64,000 nucleotides of DNA from an uncultured Lachnospiraceae bacterium (GCA_951802115.1 CATOPL010000011.1:1-64000), one strand, 5' to 3'. Positions 51,735-61,673 are shown, numbered from the stretch's first letter. Numbers and translations are program-made. The notes: generated by a model from the letters alone, not told the origin.

Positions 51735-52853
51735 TTATCCGTAAAATTCCTCAAGCGCTTCGAATGATGTGATTCCATAATTCTGTGGTATCGCCGCTTC
51801 TGCAAGATCTTTTCCCACAAAACGATCGTCGTCATAATAGGCCTTCCCGGAAACCCCGCAATACCATTGTAAAATTTTATCCATATGACCTGCCGGAACG
51901 CCGGCCAGTTCTGCAAACCCTTTTAAAATACACAATCCATACGGAAAGTCTTCCAGAAAATAGCGGGAGTTAAAATCCGGGACATAAAAACCGTTTTGCC
52001 GCACCATGGGAGATAAAATATTTTTCAGACTGTGAATACTCTGCATTTTGTGAGTCATTTCCGTTGCCGTCCGAACTTCGTAATGCTGCTTCAGCGGCTT
52101 TACTCCCTGCAGATTCATATGAGCCGCCGTTTCAAAAGCCCGGCATACAGACTGCAACTCCTCGTCACAGCCAAGCAGCAGCTCTGAAGCAGAATCCGTC
52201 CACTCCGCGTAAAAATACAGATTGCGATCCCACGTCATTCCCCTTTGATAATTTCCAAACAGATCATAAAGTCTGGAAGTATGAAGAATCGGATTGGATG
52301 GTGTAAGCGTCACTGTCAGGTAATTGTCCAGCGGCTCGCAATCCATTTCAAAAAGTCCGGACATCAGGCGGGCGATCCTCTTGGTTTCCCTGCAAGGAAC
52401 TGCTGCTATACGGACTCCCTTTTTCTTGGCCACATTTACACTGCTTCCGTATACTGTAAGTCTGGAAATGTGGGTGACGCGGTCAAAACCTGCAAGTATT
52501 ACTCCCTTTTCCAACATTTCTCTGCAGAAAAATTCAACCCCTCCTGTACCGGGCATTATACAGAATATCGTTCCGGCATCTAAATATGGCAGACACCTTT
52601 GAATCTCCGTCTCCGTCAAAAAAGACGGAACCGTCAGGAAAACAACTTCCGCATTTGCCAGCGCTTCTTCTGCATTCCCTGTGACTTTTTCTAACACTGT
52701 ATGCACTGTGATTTTCTTCTCCGTATCATAACTGGACAACCCCTTTTGCCATTTCTCCGGATGTCCGGTTAATACAGCAACCTGATTTTTTCCCGCCAGG
52801 TCAGCCGCGACTGCCGTCCCGATATTCCCTCCGCCAATCACACAAATCTTCAT
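51735..52853 (-). CDS. opine dehydrogenase-like NAD(P) enzyme
   Basis: A 372-residue protein of the NAD/NADP octopine/nopaline dehydrogenase family. The N-terminal Rossmann motif is CVIGGGNIGTAVAADLAG at about residues 4-21, EVVFLTVPSF follows, and the C-terminal catalytic domain has TPSNPILHTSRLYDLFG with a probable catalytic histidine. Family members couple an amino acid amine to a 2-oxo acid by reductive amination. It is 13 bp from the NTase-PLP gene and overlaps licD by 4 bp, so it should act in the same pathway, perhaps making an N-carboxyalkyl amine. Substrate is unknown. Confidence 0.8.
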   Translation of the reverse strand: MKICVIGGGNIGTAVAADLAGKNQVAVLTGHPEKWQKGLSSYDTEKKITVHTVLEKVTGNAEEALANAEVVFLTVPSFLTETEIQRCLPYLDAGTIFCIMPGTGGVEFFCREMLEKGVILAGFDRVTHISRLTVYGSSVNVAKKKGVRIAAVPCRETKRIARLMSGLFEMDCEPLDNYLTVTLTPSNPILHTSRLYDLFGNYQRGMTWDRNLYFYAEWTDSASELLLGCDEELQSVCRAFETAAHMNLQGVKPLKQHYEVRTATEMTHKMQSIHSLKNILSPMVRQNGFYVPDFNSRYFLEDFPYGLCILKGFAELAGVPAGHMDKILQWYCGVSGKAYYDDDRFVGKDLAEAAIPQNYGITSFEALEEFYG

Positions 52854-53740
52854 TTCTTTATATACCTCTTAAGATATTCGCCATACGGCATGTCCGGGTC
52901 AAAAATAACCCCCTCATGATCTGACGTCCCTTGAACAAACTGATGATAGTCTCCATAACATTGCGTCAAAACTTTGTCATATTCCGCCGGCGCCGGAATC
53001 TGTATATGCTCGAACGGAAGATATATAATGTCTTTCATCCAGTCTTTATAGACGCTTTTACTTCCGGTTCCGTTTAACTCACTGGAAATATAATTGACCT
53101 TCTGCGTACTGCCAAACTGCGAAAGACAGAAAGCGTCAAATATTTCACACTTTTTCCAGATGTCTTTCTGCATGAAATCTAAAAAAAACTCAGTAAAACG
53201 GCCCAGTTTTCCCTGTTCCAGCGCATCCAGTATCAAAAACGGATCATAAATCGCGTTACAAAGCAGCCTTTGAAGCATATCTACCATAAGAAATTCTTCA
53301 TTTACGCCGTCGTACACACTGTCAAAGGGAAAAATATCAATGAAAATTCCCTGATGAAGGCCTTCTGGCGGATCAGTAAATTCAATCGCCGTCGTCCGAT
53401 TATCCATAATCTTGGAAAAATTGTATATTCTTTCATCTGTATAACAATTCTGATAAAAATAAGGCTCCGTAACCTCCTGCTGCGCGATCACCTTAAACTT
53501 CTCATAATCATCCCGAAACATCACGACGTCAAGGTCGTCGTCCCAGGGAATAAATCCCTGATGACGCACCGCTCCTAAAAGCGTTCCGTAATACGCATAA
53601 TATACCAGCCCATGTTTTTTACAGATTTCATCAAATTTTTCCAGTATCTCAAGCTCTTTTGCCCACACCTTTTTCCGTTTTTCCGTCACCAGAAAACCGG
53701 AACGTACTTCTTCCCTGTAAAACGACGCCGCAAACTCCAT
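52850..53740 (-). CDS. LicD-family phosphotransferase, copy 2
   Basis: A 296-residue LicD protein. HGLVYYAYYGTLLGAVRHQG and FIPWDDDLDVVMFRDDYEKF at residues 44-83 form the nucleotidyltransferase-fold core with the acidic triad. Members transfer phosphocholine or similar groups from CDP-carriers to surface glycans. The gene is closely similar to its upstream neighbour at 53827-54717, with strong conservation of the first 90 residues (EEVRSGFLVTEKRKKVWA) and lower similarity later. It is coupled to the opine dehydrogenase by a 4-bp overlap. Confidence 0.9.
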   Translation of the reverse strand: MEFAASFYREEVRSGFLVTEKRKKVWAKELEILEKFDEICKKHGLVYYAYYGTLLGAVRHQGFIPWDDDLDVVMFRDDYEKFKVIAQQEVTEPYFYQNCYTDERIYNFSKIMDNRTTAIEFTDPPEGLHQGIFIDIFPFDSVYDGVNEEFLMVDMLQRLLCNAIYDPFLILDALEQGKLGRFTEFFLDFMQKDIWKKCEIFDAFCLSQFGSTQKVNYISSELNGTGSKSVYKDWMKDIIYLPFEHIQIPAPAEYDKVLTQCYGDYHQFVQGTSDHEGVIFDPDMPYGEYLKRYIKK

Positions 53741-53826
53741 CCTTTATCCTCCGATACTTTCTCAAATATTGATTTCATTCCTTTTCTGCCCCAAAATATG
53801 CCACCCGCCTTTATATAAATACGCGT

Positions 53827-54717
53827 TTATCCTTTTATATATTTTGAAAAATATTCATCGTACGGCATATCCGGGTCAAAAACAATCCCTTCATGGGCAG
53901 ATTTTCCTTGGACAAACTGATGCCAGTTTCCATATTCCTGCGTCAGAATCTTGTCATATTCCGCCGGCACCGGAATCTGTAAATGTTCAAAAGGAAGATA
54001 AATAATATCTTTCAGCCAGTCATTGGGCACGCTTTTACTAATATCGGATATCTCATAAAGTATCACATTAGATTTTTTTGTTTTTCCAAACTGTGAAAGA
54101 CAGAACTCCTCAAATATTTCCACCCTCTGCGTAACATCTTTCTTCATAAAATCCAACAGAAAAGCAGAAAATCCTCCCTCAAATCCGTTCTGCTCAATCT
54201 CTTCCAATATACTGGCCGGCTTTGTAACTGCCGCCCAAAGCGCTCTTTGAATCTTTGCAATCGCAGAAAATTCTGTATTGATACCGTCGCAGACACTGTC
54301 AAAAGGAAAAATATCAATAAAGATTCCCTGATTAAAGTCCGCCGATACATCCTCAAACTCAATGGCAGTCGTTCTGCAGTCTCTGATCTTGGAAAAGCCG
54401 CACGTCATATCCTCTGTACAAAGGTTCTGGAAATAATATGGGCTGATTACTTCCTGCGCCGCAATCGCCTTAAACTTTTCATAATCATCCCGAAACATAA
54501 TAACATCAATATCGTCATCCCAGGGGATAAATCCCTGATGGCGCACTGCTCCCAGAAGCGTGCCGTAATACGCATAATACACCAGTCCGTATTTTTTACA
54601 GATCCGGTCGAACAGCTCCAGAATCTCAAGTTCAACCGCCCACACCTTTTTACGCTTTTCTGTCACCAGAAAGCCGGAACGCACCTCTTCTTTAAAAAAC
54701 GACTGCTCTACTCCCAT
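53827..54717 (-). CDS. LicD-family phosphotransferase, copy 1
   Basis: A 296-residue LicD protein from the ATG at 54717; the longer in-frame start lacks a ribosome binding site. YGLVYYAYYGTLLGAVRHQG and FIPWDDDIDVIMFRDDYEKF show the acidic active site. It is a tandem paralogue of the next gene, so the two probably add the same or a similar phospho-group at two positions or to two glycans. It starts 23 bp after the CgeB-like gene and ends 86 bp before copy 2. Confidence 0.9.
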   Translation of the reverse strand: MGVEQSFFKEEVRSGFLVTEKRKKVWAVELEILELFDRICKKYGLVYYAYYGTLLGAVRHQGFIPWDDDIDVIMFRDDYEKFKAIAAQEVISPYYFQNLCTEDMTCGFSKIRDCRTTAIEFEDVSADFNQGIFIDIFPFDSVCDGINTEFSAIAKIQRALWAAVTKPASILEEIEQNGFEGGFSAFLLDFMKKDVTQRVEIFEEFCLSQFGKTKKSNVILYEISDISKSVPNDWLKDIIYLPFEHLQIPVPAEYDKILTQEYGNWHQFVQGKSAHEGIVFDPDMPYDEYFSKYIKG

Positions 54718-54740
54718 CGTACCCTGTATTCCTTTCTGTC

Positions 54741-55901
54741 TCAAAAATCAAACATCTCCCGCACCCGATGCCGGTACGTATGTTCCGCCGCCACTTTATC
54801 ATGCCCGCTTCTGGCAATGGCTTCACGCTCTTCTTCATGTTCGAGATAATAATCAATTTTCTGCAGCAAATCTTCTTTGCTTTCATAATAGACAAAATCT
54901 TCTCCCGGTACAAAGAAATCCAGAAAATCAGCCTGGAAATTACTGAGCAGAAAACCGCCGCAGCCCATAATGTCGAAAGCCCTCAGCGGTATACCGCTTT
55001 TCATTCCGCGAAGGGTAATATTCAGATTGATCTTACTTTGCATGAAAATCTGCGGCATTTCTTCATAATAATCAGCCGGTCCGTGATTGCAGAGATTCGG
55101 AAGCGTAAAATCTTTATAATAAGTGAAAAAATCAACCGTATGATTCCTGGCGATCGCATCCAGCAGGTCGATTCGTTCTACAGCCGTAATTCTGCGGTTG
55201 ATAATGGCATTCGCATAGCTCCACTCGTCTGATACTATGGATCCTGGTTCCCGCTTGATCGGATATGCCCTGGACAGATCCTCCATAATCGGGCTTAGCA
55301 CTTCTTCTATAAAATTATACCCCTGTACCTTCATCTGCGCCGCTATCAAAGCGTTCAGATACCCTTTTGTATAATCTGACAAAAAGGGCATCATCTGATC
55401 AAAATAATTGGCTTTTTCCAGATAAAGCGAACCGACAAAAGAAATGTCATAAGCATACTGCAGCGGCTTCTCCAGACTGGCTCTGACGGCATCCAGACGT
55501 TTTGTATCGGCAGCCATAGGCATATAATGCACTGTGGAAATCCCGGCGTTGTGAAACTCCAGATACAGCTCTTTATCAAAAACATAAATAATATTACATG
55601 GATTCAGTACCGTTCTGGAGTAAAGCCGGCCATAGGGACTGTCATAGATCCAGGAAATATAACGTATTTTTTCTCTGTTGCAGAAATTGGAGATCGCCGG
55701 ATAATAATTGACGGTAAATATTACATCCGGCGCTTTTTCACGTAGCACAGTACGCAGTTTATCTTCAACCTCCGGAAGGTCCGCATAGGTTTTTTCCATG
55801 AAAAAAAACGGCGGATAGATCAGGCTGTGTCCTTCCTGAAGGAATGCCTCTTCCAGATCTTTTTTTCCTGTACTGCTCCACTCCAGGTATAATATTTTCA
55901 T
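54741..55901 (-). CDS. CgeB-like glycosyltransferase, array copy A
   Basis: A 386-residue protein from the ATG at 55901, with GGAGG eight bases upstream. The N-terminal domain starts MKILYLEWSSTGKKDLEEAF and has VIFTVNYYPAISNFC and YISWIYDSPYGRLYS; the C-terminal GT-B domain has KINLNITLRGMKSGIPLR, DIMGCGGFLLSNFQADF and VPGEDFVYYESKEDL. It belongs to the CgeB/Glyco_trans_1_2 type of nucleotide-sugar transferases. The last 100 residues are almost identical to the other copies. It precedes the LicD genes and follows a GT2 gene by 24 bp. Confidence 0.85.
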   Translation of the reverse strand: MKILYLEWSSTGKKDLEEAFLQEGHSLIYPPFFFMEKTYADLPEVEDKLRTVLREKAPDVIFTVNYYPAISNFCNREKIRYISWIYDSPYGRLYSRTVLNPCNIIYVFDKELYLEFHNAGISTVHYMPMAADTKRLDAVRASLEKPLQYAYDISFVGSLYLEKANYFDQMMPFLSDYTKGYLNALIAAQMKVQGYNFIEEVLSPIMEDLSRAYPIKREPGSIVSDEWSYANAIINRRITAVERIDLLDAIARNHTVDFFTYYKDFTLPNLCNHGPADYYEEMPQIFMQSKINLNITLRGMKSGIPLRAFDIMGCGGFLLSNFQADFLDFFVPGEDFVYYESKEDLLQKIDYYLEHEEEREAIARSGHDKVAAEHTYRHRVREMFDF

Positions 55902-55925
55902 TTCAAGTACCTCCAACCATTGTTT

Positions 55926-56960
55926 TCACATACATTCTCTTAAAAACTGATTGATAAAACCCGCCTGCTCATCTGTAAGTTCCATATCCAGAAGCTCTAA
56001 AAGCGCGTAATCCCAGGCTGTTGCCGTACAGTTCATATATCCGTTTTTGCGGATATCCGGAAAGAGTTTCAGCGTCATGTCCACATAAAACCGCAGCTCC
56101 TCCTTCTGCAGAGTGCACCCTTTCTGAAGCAGCATCATCAGGCTTAATCCAAGTCCCCAGTTCCAGAACTGATATTCCAGTTCCGGATAATATTTTTCAA
56201 GCAGCCCTCTGGCCGACATATCTTCCATCATAGCCAGCCACACGCGCGGATTATCCCATCGGTGTGTACGCTCCCAGTCGCTTCGCATCGTACTTCCGGA
56301 TGAGAGATACCAGACATAGAGACATTCGTCAAGAAAATAATGTCTTGTCTCGTACAGTCTGACTGGCACCACAAAGGAAGGCTCTTCAAACATCAGATGC
56401 TCGGCAAAGGTAATCTGATGTTTCTGAATCAAAGATGTCCGGTACAGCTTCTGCTGCGAACCATACGTCACCTGTCCGTTGACCTGCAGAAGAAACTCTT
56501 TCTTTTTCTCTTCTGTATCCAGTTCAATCAACCGGCTCTGTGTCCCTTTTTTCAATTCGACATTTGCTCCGCGGTCTGTGACGTTTTCTCCTGTAAATTC
56601 AACCACATCCGCATCATATTCTTTCGCAGCCTGATAACAGTGCTCCAGCGCTTCCTTCAGAAGCCAGTCGTCTGCATCGCAGAAGCAGAGATACTCGCCG
56701 CCTGCATAAGAAACGCCTGCATTTCGGGCCCCCCCTTGCCGCATGTTTTCCTCCAGAAAAATAACCATAACGGTGTCCGGAAAACGCTGTTCATATTTCA
56801 GCAGCAGATTCCGTGTCTCACCATGATCCGTTGACGCATCGTCTACCAGAATAATTTCCATGCTGTCAATGCCGAGTGTCTGATTCACAAGCTGTTCTAC
56901 GCACTTATCCAGATACGCAGCTGCATTATAGCACGGAACCACCACACTTACCTTTTTCAT
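55926..56960 (-). CDS. family 2 glycosyltransferase, subtype I, copy 1
   Basis: A 344-residue GT-A enzyme: VSVVVPCYNAAAYLDKCVEQ at the start, IILVDDASTDHGET, the RQGGARNAGVSYAGGEYL acceptor region and the metal-binding FCDADDWL. The C-terminal 150 residues are helical with conserved aromatic residues. It resembles most closely the gene at 62766-63812 (both have GGARN and FCDADDW), rather than the subtype II genes. It alternates with CgeB-like genes, 24-32 bp apart, in one operon. Confidence 0.9.
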   Translation of the reverse strand: MKKVSVVVPCYNAAAYLDKCVEQLVNQTLGIDSMEIILVDDASTDHGETRNLLLKYEQRFPDTVMVIFLEENMRQGGARNAGVSYAGGEYLCFCDADDWLLKEALEHCYQAAKEYDADVVEFTGENVTDRGANVELKKGTQSRLIELDTEEKKKEFLLQVNGQVTYGSQQKLYRTSLIQKHQITFAEHLMFEEPSFVVPVRLYETRHYFLDECLYVWYLSSGSTMRSDWERTHRWDNPRVWLAMMEDMSARGLLEKYYPELEYQFWNWGLGLSLMMLLQKGCTLQKEELRFYVDMTLKLFPDIRKNGYMNCTATAWDYALLELLDMELTDEQAGFINQFLRECM

Positions 56961-56992
56961 CTATGCCTCTCCTCTTTTACCTGTTTCGCTTT

Positions 56993-58162
56993 TCACCCGC
57001 CGAGCATGCCGAGCATCTCTCTGACCCGGTGCCTGTACGTATGTTCCGCCGCAACTTTGTCATGACCGTTCCTGGCAATGACTTTTCGTTCTTCTTCATG
57101 TTCCAGATAATAGTCTATTTTCTGCAGCAGGTCTTCTTTGCTTTCATAATAGACAAAATCCTCTCCTGGTACAAAATGCTCCAGAAAACCTGACTGGAAA
57201 TTACTGATCAAAAAGCCTCCGCAGCCCATAATATCGATCGCACGAAGTGGAATACCGCTTTTCATACCGCGAAGAGTAATATTGAGATTGATTTTACTCT
57301 GCTTAAAGATCCGCGGCATCTGATGATAATATTCCGCAAAACCGTGATTACGCAGATTGGGAAGTGAAAAACCTTTATACTGTGTAAAGAAATCAACGGT
57401 ATGATTTCTCGCAATCGCATCCAGCAGATCGATTCGTTCTACTGCTGTGATCCTGTGATTAATAATATAATTTGCATAATAATATTCCTTCGTCTCAAAG
57501 CATCCTGGTTCATGCTCAATCGGACATGCGCGTGACAGATCGTCAAGAACCGGTCCCAGAACGTCTTCAATAAAATTATACCCCTGTATCTTCAGCTGAG
57601 CTGCCATCAGTGCATCCAGATACCCTTTTGTAAAATCCGACAGAGAAGAAAAGATCCCATTGATAAAACCGTCATCCTCTACATACAAAGACCCAAGAAA
57701 AGAAACATCATACAAATACGGCAGAGAATCCGACGGAGCTTCCCCAATCGCATCCAGACGCTCCGTGTTGGCCGCCAGAGGCAGATAATGCACCGTTTTA
57801 ATACCCGCATTATGGAATTCCAGATACAGCTCTTTATCGAATACATAGATCACATTGCACGGATTCGTAACGGTCACGGAATAAAGCCGGCGGTAGGGAC
57901 TGTCATACGTCCAGGAAATGTAGCGAAGCTTATATTTTTCGCAGAGGTTTGAGATTGCCGGATAATAGTTCACGGAAAATGCAATATCCGGCGCTTCCTC
58001 GCGCAGCAGGGAAGCCATCAGACGCTCTACTTCCGGAAGATCTCTGTATGTTTTTTCTTCAATGGAAAACGGCGGATAGATCAGGCTGTGTCCTTCTGCA
58101 ACAAACGCCTCTTCCAGGTCTTTTCTGCCCGCACTGCTCCAAGCCATCATTAATATTTTCAT
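56993..58162 (-). CDS. CgeB-like glycosyltransferase, array copy B
   Basis: A 389-residue paralogue of copy A. It opens MKILMMAWSSAGRKDLEEAF and shares IAFSVNYYPAISNLC, YISWTYDSPYRRLYS, DIMGCGGFLISNFQSGF and the C-terminal HDKVAAEHTYRHRVREML. The part around residues 150-220 (SLYVEDDGFINGIFSSLSD) differs from other copies and may set the acceptor. It lies between two GT2 genes of different subtype. Confidence 0.85.
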   Translation of the reverse strand: MKILMMAWSSAGRKDLEEAFVAEGHSLIYPPFSIEEKTYRDLPEVERLMASLLREEAPDIAFSVNYYPAISNLCEKYKLRYISWTYDSPYRRLYSVTVTNPCNVIYVFDKELYLEFHNAGIKTVHYLPLAANTERLDAIGEAPSDSLPYLYDVSFLGSLYVEDDGFINGIFSSLSDFTKGYLDALMAAQLKIQGYNFIEDVLGPVLDDLSRACPIEHEPGCFETKEYYYANYIINHRITAVERIDLLDAIARNHTVDFFTQYKGFSLPNLRNHGFAEYYHQMPRIFKQSKINLNITLRGMKSGIPLRAIDIMGCGGFLISNFQSGFLEHFVPGEDFVYYESKEDLLQKIDYYLEHEEERKVIARNGHDKVAAEHTYRHRVREMLGMLGG

Positions 58163-58233
58163 TTTTTATCACTACCTTTATTATCGTTCGACAACTATTC
58201 TCCCGGGGTCAGCACTCCGGTTCGTTGCTGTTT

Positions 58234-59271
58234 TTATAAATCATTTGACACTCCCCAGCTCTTTTTAGCCTGACTTATCATCTGCTGAAATTCTGTCTCA
58301 CTGACAGATGAATAAAGAATTTTCAAAAAGAACTGATATAATTCTGAAAAGTCTGATGCATACCGATTCTCTTTATAATCCGGAATATGAATTGCAAGAA
58401 ATTCACGTTCCAGCTGAAAAAACGAAAACGGAGCAACATCAAACCGGAAAATCATCAATTTTACAAAACCGGCAGCATCGCTCAAGGCATCATACTCCAG
58501 AATGTCCCCATACTGCTCAAAAAGACCGCGTCTGTGATAATCTTCCCACTTCATCATCTGTACTGTAAACCAGTCCAGATGGTACATCTCGTTCCTGGAC
58601 ATAACTGTTCCATGCGGATTCATATAATAATGATATAAATATTCCTTGACTACACAGACACCCTCTGCATAGAGATGCAGAAGCGGATACCAGTACATAT
58701 CTTCATACATCAGCCCTTCCGGAAAAAAGATATTGTTCCTGAGCAGAAATTCTCTGCGAATGATTTTTGCATGTACTCCGGGTCCCAGAAGCATATTTTT
58801 AAGCAATGTCTGTGAAACATCTTTTGTGTCTGCAGCAAGATATTGCACACTCCCTTCCCCGCGGTTCTTTTCCGCATAAACAAGAGTTTCGGAAGAATCC
58901 CTCACCCAACCGCAGACTGCCACATCGCAGGCACACTGCAGCACAGAACAATAAAGTTTCTCAAAAAAATCCGGCTCCAGCCAGTCATCCGCATCCACAA
59001 AAGAAATCCAGTCCGCAGAGGCGACAGAAAGCCCCAGATTTCTGGCCGCTCCCTGTCTGCGGTTCACCTCCTGGCGCAGAAGAAGAATATTGTCAGGAAA
59101 CTGCTGTTCCCATTTCTGCAGGCAATTCCAGGTATCATCGGTGGAAGCGTCGTCCACACAGATAATTTCCAGATCCCTGATCCCGATGGTCTGGTCAATC
59201 ATCGAAGTCATACACCTGTCAATATAAGAAGCCACATTATAACATGGAATAATCACACTTATTTTTCGCAT
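58234..59271 (-). CDS. family 2 glycosyltransferase, subtype II, copy 1
   Basis: A 345-residue GT-A enzyme: ISVIIPCYNVASYIDRCMTS, ICVDDASTDDTWNCLQKWE, NRRQGAARNLGLSVASADW and the metal-binding FVDADDWLEPDFF. Its nearest relative in the window is 61674-62708. The C-terminal domain has MYEDMYWYPLLHLYAEG and EYDALSDAAGFVKLMIFRFD, which recur in that gene. It lies 71 bp upstream of CgeB-like copy B. Confidence 0.9.
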   Translation of the reverse strand: MRKISVIIPCYNVASYIDRCMTSMIDQTIGIRDLEIICVDDASTDDTWNCLQKWEQQFPDNILLLRQEVNRRQGAARNLGLSVASADWISFVDADDWLEPDFFEKLYCSVLQCACDVAVCGWVRDSSETLVYAEKNRGEGSVQYLAADTKDVSQTLLKNMLLGPGVHAKIIRREFLLRNNIFFPEGLMYEDMYWYPLLHLYAEGVCVVKEYLYHYYMNPHGTVMSRNEMYHLDWFTVQMMKWEDYHRRGLFEQYGDILEYDALSDAAGFVKLMIFRFDVAPFSFFQLEREFLAIHIPDYKENRYASDFSELYQFFLKILYSSVSETEFQQMISQAKKSWGVSNDL

Positions 59272-59325
59272 ATACCTCTCCTGTTCTGAAAGCAGATGAA
59301 GCGCACTTTGCGACGTTCAAATTTC

Positions 59326-60480
59326 CTACAGATCTAACATCTCCTTTACCCGGTGTCGGTAAGTGTGCTCTTTTACCACTTTGCCATGTCCTCTTTTGGC
59401 AATCGCTTTGCGTTCCTCTTCATGAAGCAAATAATAATCAATTTTCTGTAGCAGATCTTCTTTATTTTCATAATAGACAAAATCCTCTCCCGGCACAAAA
59501 AAATCCAGAAAATCCGCCTGAAAATTACTGAGCAGAAATCCTCCGCAACCCATAATATCAAAAGCCCTGAGAGGTATCCCGCTGTGAATCCCCCTCAGAC
59601 TGATGTTCAAATTAATTTTACTGTTCTTAAAAACAAGCGGCATCTCGCTGTAATAGTCAACAGAGCCGTGATTGCACACATGATTCATCGTAAAATCTTT
59701 TCCCCATGTAAAAAGATCAACCAGATGCTTTTCCGCGACCACACTCAAAAGATCAAGCCGCTCCAACGTCGTAAGCCGGCGGTTAATAATATATTGTGCA
59801 TAAAGATACTCCCTTGTCTCCAGCCCATCCGGCTGAATCCCAAGAGGCAAAGCTTTCCACAGCTCATCAATAATAGGAGACAGAATTTCCTCCACAAAAT
59901 CATAACCTTGTATCTGCAGCTGGGCATTCATAAGCCCTCCCAGATAACCTCTCGCATAATCAGACAGGGCCCCCGCCACCCGATCAATATAATTGTATTT
60001 TATCTTTTCCACATAAAGAGATCCGACAAAAGATATATTATAAAAAACCGGCGCCAAATATGTTTCTTTTACAGCATCCAGTCGTTCTGCATTGACTGCC
60101 AGAGGCAAATATTGAACCGTAGAGATCCCTGCACGGTGGAACTCGGAATACAGAGTTTTATCAAACACATAAATGACATTGCAGGGATTGATCACCGTTC
60201 TGGAATAGAGCTCACGATGCGGACTGTCGTAAACCCATGAAATATATCTGACCATTTTCTCATTGCAGACCTTGGATATAACCGGAAAATAATCAACAGA
60301 AAAAACGGCATCCGGCCTCTCTTTGTCCAACGCCAGCAACAGACTGTTCTCCATCTCCCGAATCGGACGCCCGTCTGCAAGCACAAACGGAAAGCATATC
60401 AATTCATGCTGCTCTGCAGCAAACGCCTCTTTCAAATCACGTTCTCCGACACTTGACCATTCCGCAAATAATATTTTCAT
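59326..60480 (-). CDS. CgeB-like glycosyltransferase, array copy C
   Basis: A 384-residue member of the array, the most divergent of the complete copies in its first 280 residues (MKILFAEWSSVGERDLKEAF, then FVLADGRPIREMENSL). The end is again highly conserved: DIMGCGGFLLSNFQADF, VPGEDFVYYENKEDLL and EHTYRHRVKEMLDL. The ATG overlaps the stop of copy D by 4 bp, so C and D are translated together without a GT2 gene between them. Confidence 0.85.
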   Translation of the reverse strand: MKILFAEWSSVGERDLKEAFAAEQHELICFPFVLADGRPIREMENSLLLALDKERPDAVFSVDYFPVISKVCNEKMVRYISWVYDSPHRELYSRTVINPCNVIYVFDKTLYSEFHRAGISTVQYLPLAVNAERLDAVKETYLAPVFYNISFVGSLYVEKIKYNYIDRVAGALSDYARGYLGGLMNAQLQIQGYDFVEEILSPIIDELWKALPLGIQPDGLETREYLYAQYIINRRLTTLERLDLLSVVAEKHLVDLFTWGKDFTMNHVCNHGSVDYYSEMPLVFKNSKINLNISLRGIHSGIPLRAFDIMGCGGFLLSNFQADFLDFFVPGEDFVYYENKEDLLQKIDYYLLHEEERKAIAKRGHGKVVKEHTYRHRVKEMLDL

Positions 60481-61646
60481 AAGTCAAGCATCTCCCTGAT
60501 TCGATGTCTGTAGGTATGTGCCGCCGCCACCTTATCATGACCGTTTCTGGCCACTGCCTGACGCTCCTCTTCATGAAGAAGATAATAATCTATTTTCTGT
60601 ACCAGATCCTCCTTACTCTCATAAAAAACAAAATCTTCTCCCGGTACAAAGAAATCCAGAAATTCATTTTGATAATTGCTGAGCAAAAACCCGCCGCAGC
60701 CCATAATATCCATGGCACGCAGTGGAATTCCGCTCTTTATGCTGCGAAGTGTAATATTCAGATTGATTTTACTTTGTTTAAATATCAGCGGCATCTTATA
60801 ATCATAGTTCACACTCCCATGATTGCGCACATTGGGCATCTCAACTTCTTTTACATGAGTAAAAAGATCAACCGTGTGATTTCTGGCAGCCGCCTCCAGA
60901 AGATCCATACGCTCTATCGTCGTAATTCTGCGGTTGATCACATATTGTGCATAGTGATGTTCCAGTGTTTCCAGACCATCCGGAGTAATTTCTATCGGAA
61001 ACACCCGATACAGGTCCTGAATCACAGGAGCCAGCAGATCCTGAATAAAATTATAGCCCTGTATTTTCAGCTGAGAAGCCATAAGACCTTCCAGATACCC
61101 CTTCGCGTAATCCGGTATGAGAGACATCATCTTGTCAAACACATTGATCTTTTCCACATAGAGGGAACCTACAAATGAAATATCATAGGCAAAAGACGGT
61201 GTCCCGACAGCGTCCGCTGTGATAGCATCCAGACGTTTTGTATTGGCTGCCAGCGGCATATAGTGTACAGTGGTAATTCCGGCATTACGGAACTCCTGAT
61301 ATACTTCTTTATCAAAAACATAGATCACATTGCATGGAAAAATGACAGTTGCAGAATAAAGCAGCACATGAGGCCAGTCATAGATCCAGGAAATGTATCT
61401 GATATTCTCTCTCCTGCAGACTTTGGAGATCACCGGAAAAAAATCTATCGAAAAAACCGCATCCGGCGTCTCTTTGCGCAATGTAGAATGAAGCCTGTCT
61501 TCAATCTCCTGATCATGCCTGAGATCCGCTTCCTTCACATCAAAAGGAAAAAAGACCAGTTCATGTCCTTCCGCAGTAAATGCCTCTTTGATGTCCACTC
61601 TTCCAAAGCTGTCCCACTCAACAAACAGTATTTTCATGCCTTTCAT
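60477..61646 (-). CDS. CgeB-like glycosyltransferase, array copy D
   Basis: A 389-residue member of the array: MKILFVEWDSFGRVDIKEAF, VFSIDFFPVISKVC, YISWIYDWPHVLLYS, DIMGCGGFLLSNYQNEF and HDKVAAAHTYRHRIREMLDL. Two ATGs are possible, at 61646 and three codons in; ribosome binding sites are weak for both. It lies 27 bp downstream of the subtype II GT2 gene and is coupled to copy C. Confidence 0.85.
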   Translation of the reverse strand: MKGMKILFVEWDSFGRVDIKEAFTAEGHELVFFPFDVKEADLRHDQEIEDRLHSTLRKETPDAVFSIDFFPVISKVCRRENIRYISWIYDWPHVLLYSATVIFPCNVIYVFDKEVYQEFRNAGITTVHYMPLAANTKRLDAITADAVGTPSFAYDISFVGSLYVEKINVFDKMMSLIPDYAKGYLEGLMASQLKIQGYNFIQDLLAPVIQDLYRVFPIEITPDGLETLEHHYAQYVINRRITTIERMDLLEAAARNHTVDLFTHVKEVEMPNVRNHGSVNYDYKMPLIFKQSKINLNITLRSIKSGIPLRAMDIMGCGGFLLSNYQNEFLDFFVPGEDFVFYESKEDLVQKIDYYLLHEEERQAVARNGHDKVAAAHTYRHRIREMLDL

Positions 61647-61673
61647 CCCACATCTTTCATTACAAATTCTTTT

